From the NCBI RefSeq assembly GCF_007655005.1, contig NZ_SZVW01000016.1, positions 178,557 to 242,556 on the forward strand: a stretch of 64,000 bases of DNA, given 5' to 3'. The stretch comes from Streptomyces tibetensis (GTDB lineage: Bacteria; Actinomycetota; Actinomycetes; Streptomycetales; Streptomycetaceae). The notes below the pieces were generated by a model that was not told the DNA's origin, made no database searches, and saw only the letters and a program-made list of their open reading frames with translations. Below are positions 6,315 through 15,739 of this stretch, piece after piece (position 1 is the stretch's first letter; every line of letters starts with the position of its first letter). The position numbers were made by a program, and so were the translations under genes.

Positions 6315-9083
6315 CTACGGCTTGTCGAGCACCGTTCCCGTCAGCACCGGCCTGTCGGGAAGCGGCTCGGCGTGGCGGTCGGTCAGCGCGAGGCGCATCG
6401 ACTCGGCCGGTTCCGCCACCTGGTCCTGGACGGTCGGCACGACGAAGTCCACGCCGGTGCTCCCCGCCGGAATGGTCACCCACACCCACAGGTGCGTGTC
6501 GGACAGCGGCCGCTCGGGGTCGGGCACGTCACCGGACGATTCCTCGAGCCACTTCGGGTCCACGTCCTTGGTGGACAGCCCGGCGCCCTCGGTGACCGGA
6601 AGCACCCGCACCGGCTCGTAGAGGTCCACCGCCGCGGGCGTGTCCACGGACAGCCGCCAGGTCAGGGTCTCTCCCTCGGTCACCCGGTCCGCGATCGGCG
6701 ACAGGGTGATCACCGGCTCGGGGTCGTCGTTCCCGACGGTGAGCCCGCCCCTGTACTTGCCGACGACGGCGCCCCGGACGGCCTTGACGGCGATGTCGTG
6801 GTCCACGTCGTCGCCGTAGGCCGTGTCGCCCTTCACCTCGACCGGGATGTCGACCGCGCCGCTGCCGGGCCGTACCGTCACGAGGCGGTTCTCGGCCCGG
6901 TCGCTGTCCGGGTCGAGGACGTAGACGCGGACCTGTCCGCTGCCGTGCCCCGAGACCTGGACCGGGATCCGGTAGGTGCGGGTGCCCGAGTCGCCCTCCT
7001 TGACGATCGTGCGGCCCACGTCGACCCGCGCCAGTGCGGTCGCCTTCACCGCCGGAGTGCCGGGGGCCCAGCCCCAGGCGTCCATCAGCCAGGCCCGACC
7101 GGAGGGCGAACGGGGCGTCAGCGCGAGGGACTTGACGTGCTTGAGATCGAGCCCGGCCCGGGTCGCGGCCGACAGCGGGACGCGCAGCTCCTGAGCCCAG
7201 TAGGACGCGGTGGCGGCGGAGCCCGGCAGCCCCGCCACCGCGACCCGGCCGAGCGTGGCCGTTCGGTTCCGGGAGTCGGTGACGGACACGTCGAACTTCG
7301 TGCCTGTCGTGTTCGGCGGTACGAAGACCCGGAGCGCGAGCTTCTGCGCCCCGTGCAGGGAGAGCGGCTTGGCGGGAGTGATACGCACGGCTCTGCCCGG
7401 CGCGGACCACTTCAGGTCCACGGCGCTGCGGCCGGTTTCCTGCTGCGTCTCCCACGCCGCGAAGTGCGGGGACGATCCGAGGGTCTCAGGGGCCAGACAG
7501 GCCAAGGCCGGGTCGGGGTCGATCGCCGAACACAGCCGGGCGCCGGTCACCTTCGCCCCGCCGTCCGGCAGGAACCCACCGCTGCGACGGCCGCCGACCG
7601 CGTGGGTCAGCACCCGGGCCGGATCCGCGGACGGGGCCCGCTTGCCGGAACCGTCGAGCAGCGGACGCACCCGATCGTCCCCGGCGAGGAAGAGCCGGGC
7701 CGCGGCGGAGATGTACGTGGCGCCCGCCTTGTGCTGCTGGGCGGCGGTCAGCCGGGCCGCGGCACCCGGTGTGCACACCGGGTCCGGCTGATCCGGGTCG
7801 GTCCTGAAGTCGTCACTGGCCGGTGCGACGGCCTCGCCCGGGGTCCACTCGCTGTTGAAGTAGTTGTGGTTGGCGCCGACCATGTAGACGGCGCTGTGCA
7901 GTGCCGTGCCCCGGCTGATCCCGCGCGTGCCGTCGACGAAGGCCTCGCCCTGCAGGTCCGACACGTCGCCGTCGCAGCCCGGCAGCAGCGTCACGGACGG
8001 CACGTCGGCGACCGGGTTCTGGCCGAAGATCGTCGGTGCGATGAGCACGGCCCCCCGCACCTTCCAGCGCACCGGGCCCCGGTAGCCGTCCTCGGCGGGC
8101 GGCGGCGGATACAGGCTGTCGAGGGCGGCCCGGTTGACGCCCTCGCCGCCGCGCGAGTGGCCGACGAGCAGGACCCGGGACAGGTCTGCCTTCGGCGCCT
8201 TGCGTACGACGGCCGGGGCGGAGGAGCGACGGGCGGTCCAGTCGGCCCAGCGGGCGAGGTGCTGACGTACCAGCGAGGAACGCGCCTGCGCGCCGGCGTC
8301 CTCGGTCTCCAAGTCCTGAGCGTTGATGCCGTTCGCCGAGATCGACACCGTCACATAGCCCTGGGAAGCCAGCAGTCGCTGGTCACGCAGATAACCCCGG
8401 TAGCTCGGAATCGGCTTGTAGCCGTCCGCACAGGGCCAGTCGCCGGTCACGTCGTCCTCGGAGCCCGGCTTGTAGCAGGTGTCGTGGCGGCCGTGCAGGA
8501 ACAGCGCCAGCGGCCGGCTGCCGGTGGCACCCTTCGGCGCCACCACCTCGGCGGTCATCTCCACCGGAGCGGCGTATCCGGGCAGGCGGACCGGGGCGAG
8601 GTCGTACTCGCCGGTGACCGTGCGGTACGAGCCGGGTTTGCCCGGATCAACGCCGTTCGCCGGTGCCGGTGCGGGTATTCGTCCCACGCGCGAGCCGGAC
8701 CTGCGCGTGTCGTCGGCCGTCGCGTCCAGCCGGCGCCCCGCGGCCGTCACCTGCAGGCCCGTCAGCTGCACGGGCCGCGTCTCGCCGAGGGCGAGCCGGA
8801 AGGTCCGCCCGTCCCTCGCCTGCCTCGGTACCCCGAGCAGCCGGTCCTCGGCACGGAACTCGACCCGGGCATCTCCCATGGGCACGGACTTCGGTGCACG
8901 CCAGACCAGCTCACGCGCCCCGGCCTCGCCGTCGATCCGCCACCCGGGCGGAAGTGGGCTCTCGTGCGTCGTGTCGAACAGACCTGATGGTTGCGACTGT
9001 TCGGCCTGTGCCGGTCCGGGCGGGCCCGCCAGGGCTGCCAGCACCGCCACGGCGGTCACACATATTCGCCGGGCACGGATCAA
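6315..9083 (-). CDS. Large secreted alpha/beta-hydrolase (esterase/lipase type) with C-terminal Calx-beta-like domain
   Basis: 922 residues from TTG 9083, chosen because a strong GAGGAGAGG ribosome site lies four bases upstream; an upstream GTG would add 21 residues. A signal peptide is clear (LIRARRICVTAVAVLAALAG, cleavage near QAEQ). The hydrolase core has an oxyanion motif LALFLHGRHD at about 192-201 and the nucleophile elbow GHSRGGEG with Ser near residue 310; later AVYMVGANHNYFN probably holds the catalytic His. The last third contains a beta-rich region with VKEGDSGTRTYRIPV and TYGDDVDHDI, resembling Calx-beta repeats used for matrix or calcium binding. Likely acts outside the cell on an ester substrate; substrate unknown. 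Confidence 0.82.
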   Translation of the reverse strand: MIRARRICVTAVAVLAALAGPPGPAQAEQSQPSGLFDTTHESPLPPGWRIDGEAGARELVWRAPKSVPMGDARVEFRAEDRLLGVPRQARDGRTFRLALGETRPVQLTGLQVTAAGRRLDATADDTRRSGSRVGRIPAPAPANGVDPGKPGSYRTVTGEYDLAPVRLPGYAAPVEMTAEVVAPKGATGSRPLALFLHGRHDTCYKPGSEDDVTGDWPCADGYKPIPSYRGYLRDQRLLASQGYVTVSISANGINAQDLETEDAGAQARSSLVRQHLARWADWTARRSSAPAVVRKAPKADLSRVLLVGHSRGGEGVNRAALDSLYPPPPAEDGYRGPVRWKVRGAVLIAPTIFGQNPVADVPSVTLLPGCDGDVSDLQGEAFVDGTRGISRGTALHSAVYMVGANHNYFNSEWTPGEAVAPASDDFRTDPDQPDPVCTPGAAARLTAAQQHKAGATYISAAARLFLAGDDRVRPLLDGSGKRAPSADPARVLTHAVGGRRSGGFLPDGGAKVTGARLCSAIDPDPALACLAPETLGSSPHFAAWETQQETGRSAVDLKWSAPGRAVRITPAKPLSLHGAQKLALRVFVPPNTTGTKFDVSVTDSRNRTATLGRVAVAGLPGSAATASYWAQELRVPLSAATRAGLDLKHVKSLALTPRSPSGRAWLMDAWGWAPGTPAVKATALARVDVGRTIVKEGDSGTRTYRIPVQVSGHGSGQVRVYVLDPDSDRAENRLVTVRPGSGAVDIPVEVKGDTAYGDDVDHDIAVKAVRGAVVGKYRGGLTVGNDDPEPVITLSPIADRVTEGETLTWRLSVDTPAAVDLYEPVRVLPVTEGAGLSTKDVDPKWLEESSGDVPDPERPLSDTHLWVWVTIPAGSTGVDFVVPTVQDQVAEPAESMRLALTDRHAEPLPDRPVLTGTVLDKP

Positions 9084-9365
9084 CGATCCTCTCCTCAAAA
9101 CCCCGTGCGCAGACGTCCCGTCGGTCCCGGGCGCCTCTCGCGTCACCTAGGACGGGGAGTGGTGTCCGCGGGTTGTCTGTGCGGAGAGGCCGAGATGGGG
9201 AGCGATGCGCTCAGCCGGTGCGGCCGATCTTGTCCAACTCGGCGATGTCCCCCACGTATCGAGCCTGCGCCGCCGCTTGAGGGGCGGTGGACGGGCTCAG
9301 GACCACAAGGTCCGGCATCCGGGCGCTCCTTGACGAGAAGCACGACGTATTGCTCAACTGACCTC

Positions 9366-9443
9366 ATGACCGCGCAGCAACGCTTGGTCTCGCGTGGCCA
9401 CATCGACTTCGGTCGGGTGTGGTCCGCGGCGTGTTGCGCCTGA
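9366..9443 (+). CDS. Cysteine leader peptide 1 of the sulfur-scavenging locus
   Basis: 25 residues: MTAQQRLVSRGHIDFGRVWS followed by AACCA. It carries the conserved core R-x-H-[IV]-D-x-x-R-V-x-S shared with two other short peptides in this window, and ends with two adjacent Cys codons (TGT TGC) shortly before TGA. Actinobacterial leaders of this kind precede sulfur-assimilation genes, and poly-Cys upstream peptides in mycobacteria are known to act as cysteine-responsive attenuators. A hairpin starts ten bases after its stop codon. The next gene, 344 bp downstream, is a luciferase-like monooxygenase. Confidence 0.82.
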   Translation: MTAQQRLVSRGHIDFGRVWSAACCA

Positions 9444-9452
9444 CGCGGCAGT

Positions 9453-9470
9453 GGGCCGTCTGACCGGCCC
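9453..9470 (+). promoter_or_regulatory. Hairpin directly after leader peptide 1
   Basis: GGGCCG (9453-9458) pairs with CGGCCC (9465-9470) over a six-base loop TCTGAC. It begins ten bases after the leader stop codon. Hairpins lie at nearly the same distance after the other two leaders (8 and 7 bases), which suggests a common attenuation or stalling device rather than chance. Confidence 0.5.
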
Positions 9471-9787
9471 TTCCCGCGCCCGGTGAGTCCCTCCCGGGCC
9501 GACTCTCCACCCTCCGTGCAGCCGCACCTTCCCCGCTCCCTGACATGCGGCGCGGGCTCGGACGGACCCGGCACGTCGTCCGCATCACCTGATCCGCCGT
9601 CCCGCCCGGTCACTTCGCCCTGCACGCGGGGCAGTCGACCTGCGCGTGTGCGGATGTCGTACCCGACCCCGTACGCGAACCCTGAAGCGCTGGGGCCTGC
9701 CCGACGAGGTCGTGCGGAAGGCGGAGACGAAGCCGACCGGGCTGCCCAGGACAGACAACCAGCCGAACCTCTGCAGGAAGGCCCCTC
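9471..9787 (+). other. Long 5' leader region before the first monooxygenase gene
   Basis: No gene was found in this 317-bp stretch. It probably is transcribed 5' leader between the Cys leader peptide and the GTG start at 9788. The coding-like third-position bias expected of a real gene does not persist in any one frame. A known riboswitch was looked for and not recognised. Confidence 0.4.
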
Positions 9788-10990
9788 GTGTCCTCGACTG
9801 CTTCATCCTCGCTGCACCTCGCCGTCGCCCTGGACGGCACCGGCTGGCATCCCGCCTCCTGGCGGGAACCGCAGGCCCGGCCCCGAGATCAGTTCACCGC
9901 CGCCTACTGGGCCGATCTCGTCACAGAGGCGGAGCGCGGACTGCTCGACTTCGTCACCATCGAAGACGGCCTCGGTCCCCAGTCCTCCCACTTCCTGGAC
10001 CCGGACGAGCGCACCGACCAGGTGCGAGGCCGACTCGACGCCGTCCTCATCGCCTCCCGCGTCGCCCCGCTGACCCGGCACATCGGCCTGGTGCCAACGG
10101 TCGTCGCCACCCACACCGAGCCCTTCCACATCTCCAAGGCGATCGCCACCCTCGACTACGTCAGCACCGGCCGCGCGGGCCTGCGGGTGCAGATCACCGC
10201 ACGCCCGAACGAGGCCGCACACTTCGGCCGCCGCACCATCGCGCGCATCGACGCCTACGACAGCCCTGCCTCCCTGGAAACGGTGACCGACCTGTTCGAC
10301 GAGGCCGCCGACCACGTCGAGGCCGTGCGCCGCCTCTGGGACAGCTGGGAGGACGACGCCGAGATCCGGGACGTCGCCACGGGCCGTTTCGTCGACCGCG
10401 GCAAACTGCACTACATCGACTTCCAGGGCAGGCACTTCAGCGTCAGAGGCCCCTCCATCACGCCGCGCCCGCCGCAGGGCCAGCCGATCGTCAGCGCCCT
10501 CGCCCACGACACCGTCCCCTACCGTCTCGTGGCCCGCGCCGCCGACGTCGGCTACGTCACCCCGCACGACGCGGAGGAGGCCCGCACCGTCGTCAGCCGG
10601 ATCCGCGCCGAGCAGGACGCCGCAGGCCGGGCGTCCGAACCTCTGCACGTCTTCGGTGACCTCGTCGTCTTCCTCGACGACGACCCGGTCGCCGCAAGGG
10701 CACGCCGGGAACGGCTCGACACGCTCGACGGACGGCCGTACGCCAGCGACGCCCCGGTGTTCACCGGCACGCCCTCCCAACTCGCCGACCGGTTGCTGGA
10801 GTTGCACGGCGCCGGGTTGTCCGGCTTCCGGCTGAGGCCCGCCGTCGTGGGCCACGACCTCAGGGCCGTCACCCGCGGCCTGGTCCCCGAACTCCAGCGC
10901 CGGGGCGCCTTCCGCCGGGCCTACGAGGCCGGCACCCTGCGCGGTCTGCTGGGCCTGGCCCGCCCCGCCAACCGCTACGCCGCCGTCTGA
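9788..10990 (+). CDS. Luciferase-like (LLM) flavin-dependent monooxygenase
   Basis: 400 residues from GTG 9788 (AGGAAGG eight bases upstream). The protein has the bacterial-luciferase TIM-barrel layout: LHLAVALDGTGWHP at the N-terminus, FVTIEDGLGPQS (a substrate and flavin lining strand), then HIGLVPTVVATHTEPFHISK and LDYVSTGRAGLRVQITA, which is the LDxxSxGRxxxxxxT motif of FMN-dependent LLM enzymes. Such enzymes use FMNH2 supplied by a separate reductase. Next gene starts 20 bp later in the same direction, so the two likely form one unit behind leader peptide 1. Substrate is unknown; context points to an organosulfur compound. Confidence 0.88.
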   Translation: MSSTASSSLHLAVALDGTGWHPASWREPQARPRDQFTAAYWADLVTEAERGLLDFVTIEDGLGPQSSHFLDPDERTDQVRGRLDAVLIASRVAPLTRHIGLVPTVVATHTEPFHISKAIATLDYVSTGRAGLRVQITARPNEAAHFGRRTIARIDAYDSPASLETVTDLFDEAADHVEAVRRLWDSWEDDAEIRDVATGRFVDRGKLHYIDFQGRHFSVRGPSITPRPPQGQPIVSALAHDTVPYRLVARAADVGYVTPHDAEEARTVVSRIRAEQDAAGRASEPLHVFGDLVVFLDDDPVAARARRERLDTLDGRPYASDAPVFTGTPSQLADRLLELHGAGLSGFRLRPAVVGHDLRAVTRGLVPELQRRGAFRRAYEAGTLRGLLGLARPANRYAAV

Positions 10991-11010
10991 GCCGGAGGGA
11001 CACCACCTCG

Positions 11011-12384
11011 ATGACCAAGCCCCTGAAGCAGATCCACCTGGCAGCCCACTTCCCCGGCGTCAACAACACCACCGTCTGGAGCGACCCGCGGGCCGGCAGC
11101 CACATCGAGTTCAGCTCCTTCGCGCGCTTCGCACAGACCGCCGAACGCGCCAGGTTCGACTTCCTCTTCCTCGCCGAAGGACTTCGGCTTCGTGAGCAGG
11201 GCGGCGAGATATACGACCTGGACGTCGTCGGCCGCCCCGACACCTTCACCGTCCTCGCCGCGCTCGCCGCCGTCACCGAGCGCCTGGGCCTCGCCGGCAC
11301 CATCAACTCCACCTTCAACGAGCCCTACGAGGTCGCCCGCCAGTTCGCGAGCCTCGACCACCTCTCCGGCGGCCGCGCCGCCTGGAACGTCGTCACCTCC
11401 TGGGACGCCTTCACCGGCGAGAACTTCCGCCGCGGCGGATTCCTGCCGCAGGAACAGCGCTACTCTCGCGCCAAGGAGTTCCTCGCCACGGCACATGAAC
11501 TCTTCGACTCCTGGCACGGCGACGAGATCCTCGCCGACCGCGAGACCGGCAGGTTCCTGTCGGACGCCAAGGCCGGCGCCTTCGCCCACACCGGCCCGCA
11601 CTTCGACATCCAAGGGCAGTTCAACGTCCCCCGCTCCCCGCAGGGCCGCCCCGTCATCTTCCAGGCCGGCGACTCCGACGAGGGCCGCGAGTTCGCCGCC
11701 GCCGAAGCGGACGCCATCTTCAGCCGGCACGGCACCCTCGAAGCCGGCCAGGCCTTCTACGCCGACGTCAAGTCCCGCGTGGCCGCCCACGGCCGCACCC
11801 CCGATCAGCTTCTCATCCTGCCCGCCGCTACCTTCGCCCTCGCCGACACGGACGCGGAGGCCGAGGAACTGGCCCGCGAGGTGCGCCGGCAGCAGGTCAG
11901 CGGAGCCACGGCCCTCAAGCACCTGGAGTTCGTGTGGAACCGGGACCTGTCGGCGTACGACCCGGACGGCCCCCTTCCCGACATCGACCCGGAGGTCGGC
12001 GACGACCACATCGCCAAGGGGCGCGCCCAGGTCCGCATGTACCGGGACCCGCTGGCCACCGCGCGCGAATGGCGCGAACTGGCGGAGGCCAACGGCTGGT
12101 CCATCCGTGAGCTGGTCATTAACACCGGGAACCGGCAGAACTTCATCGGTTCTCCGGCCACCGTCGCCCGCACCGTCAACGACTACGTGCAGGCCGACGC
12201 GAGCGACGGCTTCATCCTCGTGCCCCACCTCACCCCGACCGGACTCGACGAGTTCGCCGACAAGGTGGTCCCGCTGCTGCAGGAACAGGGCGTCTTCCGC
12301 ACGGAATACGAGGGCACGACCCTGCGCGACCACCTCGGCCTGGCTCACCCGGACGGCATCGGTGACCAGCGGGTCGCGTCGTGA
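11011..12384 (+). CDS. NtaA/SnaA/DmoA-type FMN-dependent monooxygenase
   Basis: 457 residues. Motifs diagnostic of the NtaA/SnaA/SoxA/DszA/DmoA group are present: QIHLAAHFPGVNNTTVW at the start, FDFLFLAEGLRLREQGG, LASLDHLSGGRAAWNVVTSW (flavin-binding), and PVIFQAGDSDEGREFAA. This group oxidises nitrilotriacetate, dimethyl sulfide, dibenzothiophene sulfone and related molecules, with FMNH2 from a partner reductase. It follows the previous monooxygenase by 20 bp. In this neighbourhood (SfnG, SfnB, SsuE-like) a C-S bond cleaving or sulfide-oxidising role is likely; the exact substrate cannot be read from sequence. Confidence 0.9.
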   Translation: MTKPLKQIHLAAHFPGVNNTTVWSDPRAGSHIEFSSFARFAQTAERARFDFLFLAEGLRLREQGGEIYDLDVVGRPDTFTVLAALAAVTERLGLAGTINSTFNEPYEVARQFASLDHLSGGRAAWNVVTSWDAFTGENFRRGGFLPQEQRYSRAKEFLATAHELFDSWHGDEILADRETGRFLSDAKAGAFAHTGPHFDIQGQFNVPRSPQGRPVIFQAGDSDEGREFAAAEADAIFSRHGTLEAGQAFYADVKSRVAAHGRTPDQLLILPAATFALADTDAEAEELAREVRRQQVSGATALKHLEFVWNRDLSAYDPDGPLPDIDPEVGDDHIAKGRAQVRMYRDPLATAREWRELAEANGWSIRELVINTGNRQNFIGSPATVARTVNDYVQADASDGFILVPHLTPTGLDEFADKVVPLLQEQGVFRTEYEGTTLRDHLGLAHPDGIGDQRVAS

Positions 12385-12535
12385 GGTTCATCGCCATCCG
12401 CCTGATCGCGCACTGGCCGGATCCCGTCGGTTCAGGAGAATCCTTGTCACGGCCCCGTGAATTCCATGGCTCGACATGTGAAATCGGGCTCGGAATTGTT
12501 GACCGTCCGGATGTTCCGCTGCTTTGATCGAAGAC

Positions 12536-12616
12536 ATGAAGCAACAGGGCCTCACGCGACGACGCCACGTCGATCTCGCGCGTGTCTGCAGCTCCCGCTG
12601 TTGCTGTCAGGGCTGA
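12536..12616 (+). CDS. Cysteine leader peptide 2, ahead of sfnG
   Basis: 26 residues: MKQQGLTRRRHVDLARVCSS followed by RCCCQG. It contains the R-R-H-V-D-L-x-R-V-C-S core and a run of three Cys codons (TGT TGC TGT) immediately before the last two sense codons, plus another Cys four codons earlier. It lies between the NtaA-type gene and sfnG, so sfnG and the genes after it probably have their own promoter and attenuator. A GNRA-loop hairpin starts eight bases after the stop codon. Confidence 0.87.
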   Translation: MKQQGLTRRRHVDLARVCSSRCCCQG

Positions 12617-12623
12617 GCGCGGC

Positions 12624-12637
12624 GAGCTGAAAAGCTC
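12624..12637 (+). promoter_or_regulatory. GAAA-tetraloop hairpin directly after leader peptide 2
   Basis: GAGCT (12624-12628), loop GAAA, AGCTC (12633-12637). The stem is perfect and the loop is a stable GNRA type. It starts eight bases after the leader stop and is followed by a pyrimidine-rich tract. Its position matches that of the hairpins after leaders 1 and 3. Confidence 0.55.
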
Positions 12638-12793
12638 CCACCCACGCTGCCCTTCTTCCCCCTCCGTGAATTTTGATCCCTGCCGTTTCGTTGCGTGACG
12701 ACGGCTTTCCCTGGGATGTTGCGCACGCGCACCTGAATTCCGGACGTTCCTTCGTCACGCTTTCGCTCGACATTCGCCGGCCAGGAGTTTCCC

Positions 12794-13921
12794 ATGCCCG
12801 AATTCCCCGCAACCGACCCCGCCCGCTTCGCCTACTGGGTGCCGAACGTCAGTGGCGGCCTGGTCACCAGTACCATCGAGCAGCGCACCGACTGGGGCTA
12901 CGAGTACAACCGCGAACTGGCCGTGCTCGCCGAGAACAACGGCTTCGACTATGCCCTCAGCCAGGTCCGCTACATGGCCGGCTACGGCGCCGAGTACCAG
13001 CACGAGTCGACCAGCTTCAGCCTCGCCCTGCTCCTGGCCACCCAGCGGCTCAAGGTCATCGCCGCCGTCCACCCGGGCCTGTGGCACCCGGGCGTCCTCG
13101 CCAAACTCGGCGCCACCGCCGACCACCTGTCGGGCGGCCGCTTCGCCGTCAACGTCGTCAGCGGCTGGTTCAAGGGCGAGTTCACGGCCCTCGGGGAGCC
13201 CTGGCTCGAGCACGACGAACGCTACCGCCGGGCCGAGGAGTTCATCACCGCCCTGCGCAGCATCTGGACCGAGGACCACGCCGAACTCGCCGGTGACTTC
13301 TACCGGTTGCGGGACTTCTCGCTCAAGCCCAAGCCCCTGAACACCCCCGAACGTCCCCACCCGGAGATCTTCCAGGGCGGCAACTCCACCGCCGCCCGGG
13401 CCATGGCGGGCCGCGTCTCCGACTGGTACTTCAGCAACGGCAAGGACTTCGACGGCGTCACCGAGCAGATCACCGACGTCCGCGCATCCGCTGCCCAAGC
13501 GGGCCGCACCCCACCGAAGTTCGGACTCAACGGCTTCCTCATCGCCCGCGACACCGAGGCCGAGGCCCGCGAGACCCTCCGCGAGATCGTCGCCAAGGCG
13601 GACACGCCGGCCGTGCACGGCTTCCGGGACGCCGTCCGGCAGGCCGGGCAGTCCACGGCCGACGGAAAGGGCATGTGGCAGGACTCGAGCTTCGCGGACC
13701 TCGTCCAGTACAACGACGGCTTCCGTACGGGTCTGATCGGCACTCCCGAGCAGATCGCCGAGCGGATCGTCGCCTACAAGCGGCTCGGCGTCGACCTCTT
13801 CCTCCTCGGTTTCCTGCACTACCTGGAGGAGGTCGAGTACTTCGGCAAGCGGGTGCTGCCCCTGGTGCGCGAACTCGAGGCCGAACAGCCCGAGCCGGAG
13901 CCCGCCACCGCCCACGCCTGA
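12794..13921 (+). CDS. sfnG: FMNH2-dependent dimethyl sulfone monooxygenase
   Basis: 375 residues from ATG 12794 with AGGAG nine bases upstream. The N-terminus RFAYWVPNVSGGLVTSTIEQ and the following FDYALSQVRYMAGYGAEYQH are the hallmark of SfnG, which cleaves dimethyl sulfone to methanesulfinate and formaldehyde. HLSGGRFAVNVVSGWFKGEF is the LLM flavin motif, and PEIFQGGNSTAARAMAGR follows the family pattern. First gene of an apparent operon sfnG, DszC-like gene, SsuE-like reductase, sfnB (gaps 31, 11 and minus 4 bp), behind leader peptide 2. It feeds sulfur from methylated sulfones into assimilation. Confidence 0.93.
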   Translation: MPEFPATDPARFAYWVPNVSGGLVTSTIEQRTDWGYEYNRELAVLAENNGFDYALSQVRYMAGYGAEYQHESTSFSLALLLATQRLKVIAAVHPGLWHPGVLAKLGATADHLSGGRFAVNVVSGWFKGEFTALGEPWLEHDERYRRAEEFITALRSIWTEDHAELAGDFYRLRDFSLKPKPLNTPERPHPEIFQGGNSTAARAMAGRVSDWYFSNGKDFDGVTEQITDVRASAAQAGRTPPKFGLNGFLIARDTEAEARETLREIVAKADTPAVHGFRDAVRQAGQSTADGKGMWQDSSFADLVQYNDGFRTGLIGTPEQIAERIVAYKRLGVDLFLLGFLHYLEEVEYFGKRVLPLVRELEAEQPEPEPATAHA

Positions 13922-13952
13922 ACAGCCCGTCCACGACGAAAGGGAACAGCTC

Positions 13953-15170
13953 ATGAGCACCGCCGTACGCACCGACTGGAAGACCGCGCCCCTCCCGCGG
14001 AACGCCGAGGGCTGGATCGCCCGCGCCACGGAGGTCGCCGCCGTCCTCGCCACCGACGCGGCAGCCCGGGACGAGGCCGCAGCCACCCCCCATGCCGAGG
14101 TCCGGCTGCTGAAGGACTCCGGCCTGGTCACCCTCCTCGGGCCCGTCGAGCACGGCGGAGGAGGCCAGGACTGGCCCACTGCCTACCGCGTCGTCCGCGA
14201 GGTCGCCAAGGCGGACGGCTCCATCGGCCAGCTGCTCGGCTACCACTACCTGTGGAACTGGGCCGCCCGGCTGGTCGGCACCCGGGAGCAGTGGGAGCAG
14301 GTGGAGGCCGATGCCGCCCGCAACCGCTGGTTCTTCGGCGGCGCCGTCAACCCGCGCGACACCGACGTGGTCGTGCGCGACGAGGGAGACACGCTCACCT
14401 TCACCGGACGCAAGTCCTTCTCCACCGGCAGCAAGGTCTCCGACGTGACCGTGCTCGAAGGCGTCCTGGAGGGCACCGACGACCATGTATTCGCCATCGT
14501 GCCCTCCGACAGCGAGGGCCTGACCTTCCACGACGACTGGGACAACATCGGCCAGCGTCTCACCGAGAGCGGCGGCGTCACCCTCGACGCCGTACGCGTC
14601 CCCTGGTCGGCCGCGGCCGGTTATGTGGACAAGCGGTTCCGGCCCCGCGTGTACAACACGCTCAACGTGCCCACCATCCAGCTCGTCTTCGTCAGCTTCT
14701 ACCTGGGCATCGCCGCCGGCGCCCTGGAGACCGCCGCCACCTACACCCGAGCCAAGTCCCGCCCCTGGCTGCACGGCGGCCACGAACGAGCCGTCGACGA
14801 GCCGTACGTCATCGACACCTACGGCGACCTCACCGCCAAACTGTGGGCCGCCGAGGCCTTGGCCGACGCCGTGGCCGCCGAGGGACAGAAACTGCACGAC
14901 GACCCGGACGCGGTCACCGAGCAGGCCCGCGGCGAGTTCGAGGTGCGAGTGGCCGCGGTCAAGGCCCGCGCCACCGATGTGGCCCTGGAGATCACCAACC
15001 GCATCTTCGAAGTGACCGGCGCCCGCGCCACCGCCGCCACCGAAGGCCTCGACCGCTTCTGGCGCAACGTCCGCACGCACACCCTGCACGACCCGGTCGC
15101 CTACAAGCGCCGCGAGGTCGGCCACCACGTCCTCACCGGCGACCTGCCGCAGCCCACCTGGTACTCCTGA
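13953..15170 (+). CDS. DszC/SfnB-like flavin monooxygenase of the acyl-CoA dehydrogenase fold
   Basis: 405 residues, with AAAGGGAA before the ATG. It has the acyl-CoA dehydrogenase three-domain layout (helical, beta, helical) but belongs to the two-component flavin monooxygenase branch: LGYHYLWNWAARLVGT and WFFGGAVNPRDTD in the first half, LTFTGRKSFSTGSKVSDVTV in the beta domain, DDWDNIGQRLTESGG, then RTHTLHDPVAYKRREVG at the C-terminus as in DszC. Enzymes of this branch hydroxylate sulfides or sulfones using reduced flavin. It sits between sfnG and the FMN reductase, so it probably oxidises a second organosulfur substrate. Confidence 0.9.
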   Translation: MSTAVRTDWKTAPLPRNAEGWIARATEVAAVLATDAAARDEAAATPHAEVRLLKDSGLVTLLGPVEHGGGGQDWPTAYRVVREVAKADGSIGQLLGYHYLWNWAARLVGTREQWEQVEADAARNRWFFGGAVNPRDTDVVVRDEGDTLTFTGRKSFSTGSKVSDVTVLEGVLEGTDDHVFAIVPSDSEGLTFHDDWDNIGQRLTESGGVTLDAVRVPWSAAAGYVDKRFRPRVYNTLNVPTIQLVFVSFYLGIAAGALETAATYTRAKSRPWLHGGHERAVDEPYVIDTYGDLTAKLWAAEALADAVAAEGQKLHDDPDAVTEQARGEFEVRVAAVKARATDVALEITNRIFEVTGARATAATEGLDRFWRNVRTHTLHDPVAYKRREVGHHVLTGDLPQPTWYS

Positions 15171-15181
15171 AAGGTCCTGCC

Positions 15182-15739
15182 ATGGCCACGATCCTGTCCG
15201 TCTCCGGCAGCCCCTCCGCCACCTCCCGCACCGCGCGCCTGCTGCGCCACCTGGACCAGCGGCTCATCGCGCAGGGGCACGAGGTGATCCCCTTCGATGT
15301 CCGCGACCTGCCCGCCGAGGCCCTGCTCGGCGCGGACTTCCGGCACCCGGCGATCGTGCGGGCCACGGCGCTGGTCGAGCAGGCGGACGGGGTCGTGGTC
15401 GGCACCCCCGTCTACAAGGCCGCCTACTCCGGGCTGCTGAAGGCGCTGCTCGACCTGCTCCCGCAGTACGCACTGACCGGCAAGACGGTGCTGCCACTGG
15501 CCACCGGAGGCTCCACCGCCCACGTCCTGGCCATCGACTACGCGCTGCGCCCCGTACTCAGCTCCATGGGCGCGCAGCACATCGTCCCGGGCTGGTTCAC
15601 CCTCGACAGGGACATCACGGTGGGCGACGGCGGCACCGTGACCGTCGCACCCGGCTCGGCGGATGCCCTGACGCAGGTCACGGACCGGTTCTCCGCCGCC
15701 CTGGGCGGCCGCACGGCCCTGCTGGCGGCCACCGGATGA
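15182..15739 (+). CDS. NAD(P)H-dependent FMN reductase, SsuE family
   Basis: 185 residues from ATG 15182, with AAAGG eight bases upstream. A flavodoxin-like fold is shown by ILSVSGSPSATSRTARLL (phosphate-binding loop), DGVVVGTPVYKAAYSGLLKA (the SsuE fingerprint) and KTVLPLATGGSTAHVLAIDY. SsuE-type enzymes reduce free FMN with NAD(P)H and pass it to two-component monooxygenases. It is the only reductase in the island, so it probably serves SfnG, both LLM enzymes and both acyl-CoA-dehydrogenase-like enzymes. Its TGA overlaps the ATG of the next gene (ATGA), implying coupled translation. Confidence 0.93.
   Translation: MATILSVSGSPSATSRTARLLRHLDQRLIAQGHEVIPFDVRDLPAEALLGADFRHPAIVRATALVEQADGVVVGTPVYKAAYSGLLKALLDLLPQYALTGKTVLPLATGGSTAHVLAIDYALRPVLSSMGAQHIVPGWFTLDRDITVGDGGTVTVAPGSADALTQVTDRFSAALGGRTALLAATG

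Noticed and set aside
6105..8987. Very long plus-strand open frame opposite the esterase gene
   Set aside because: It is the antisense shadow of a high-GC gene: the protein is Arg/Gly/Val-rich low-complexity sequence with no family motif, while the minus strand shows a signal peptide and hydrolase motifs.
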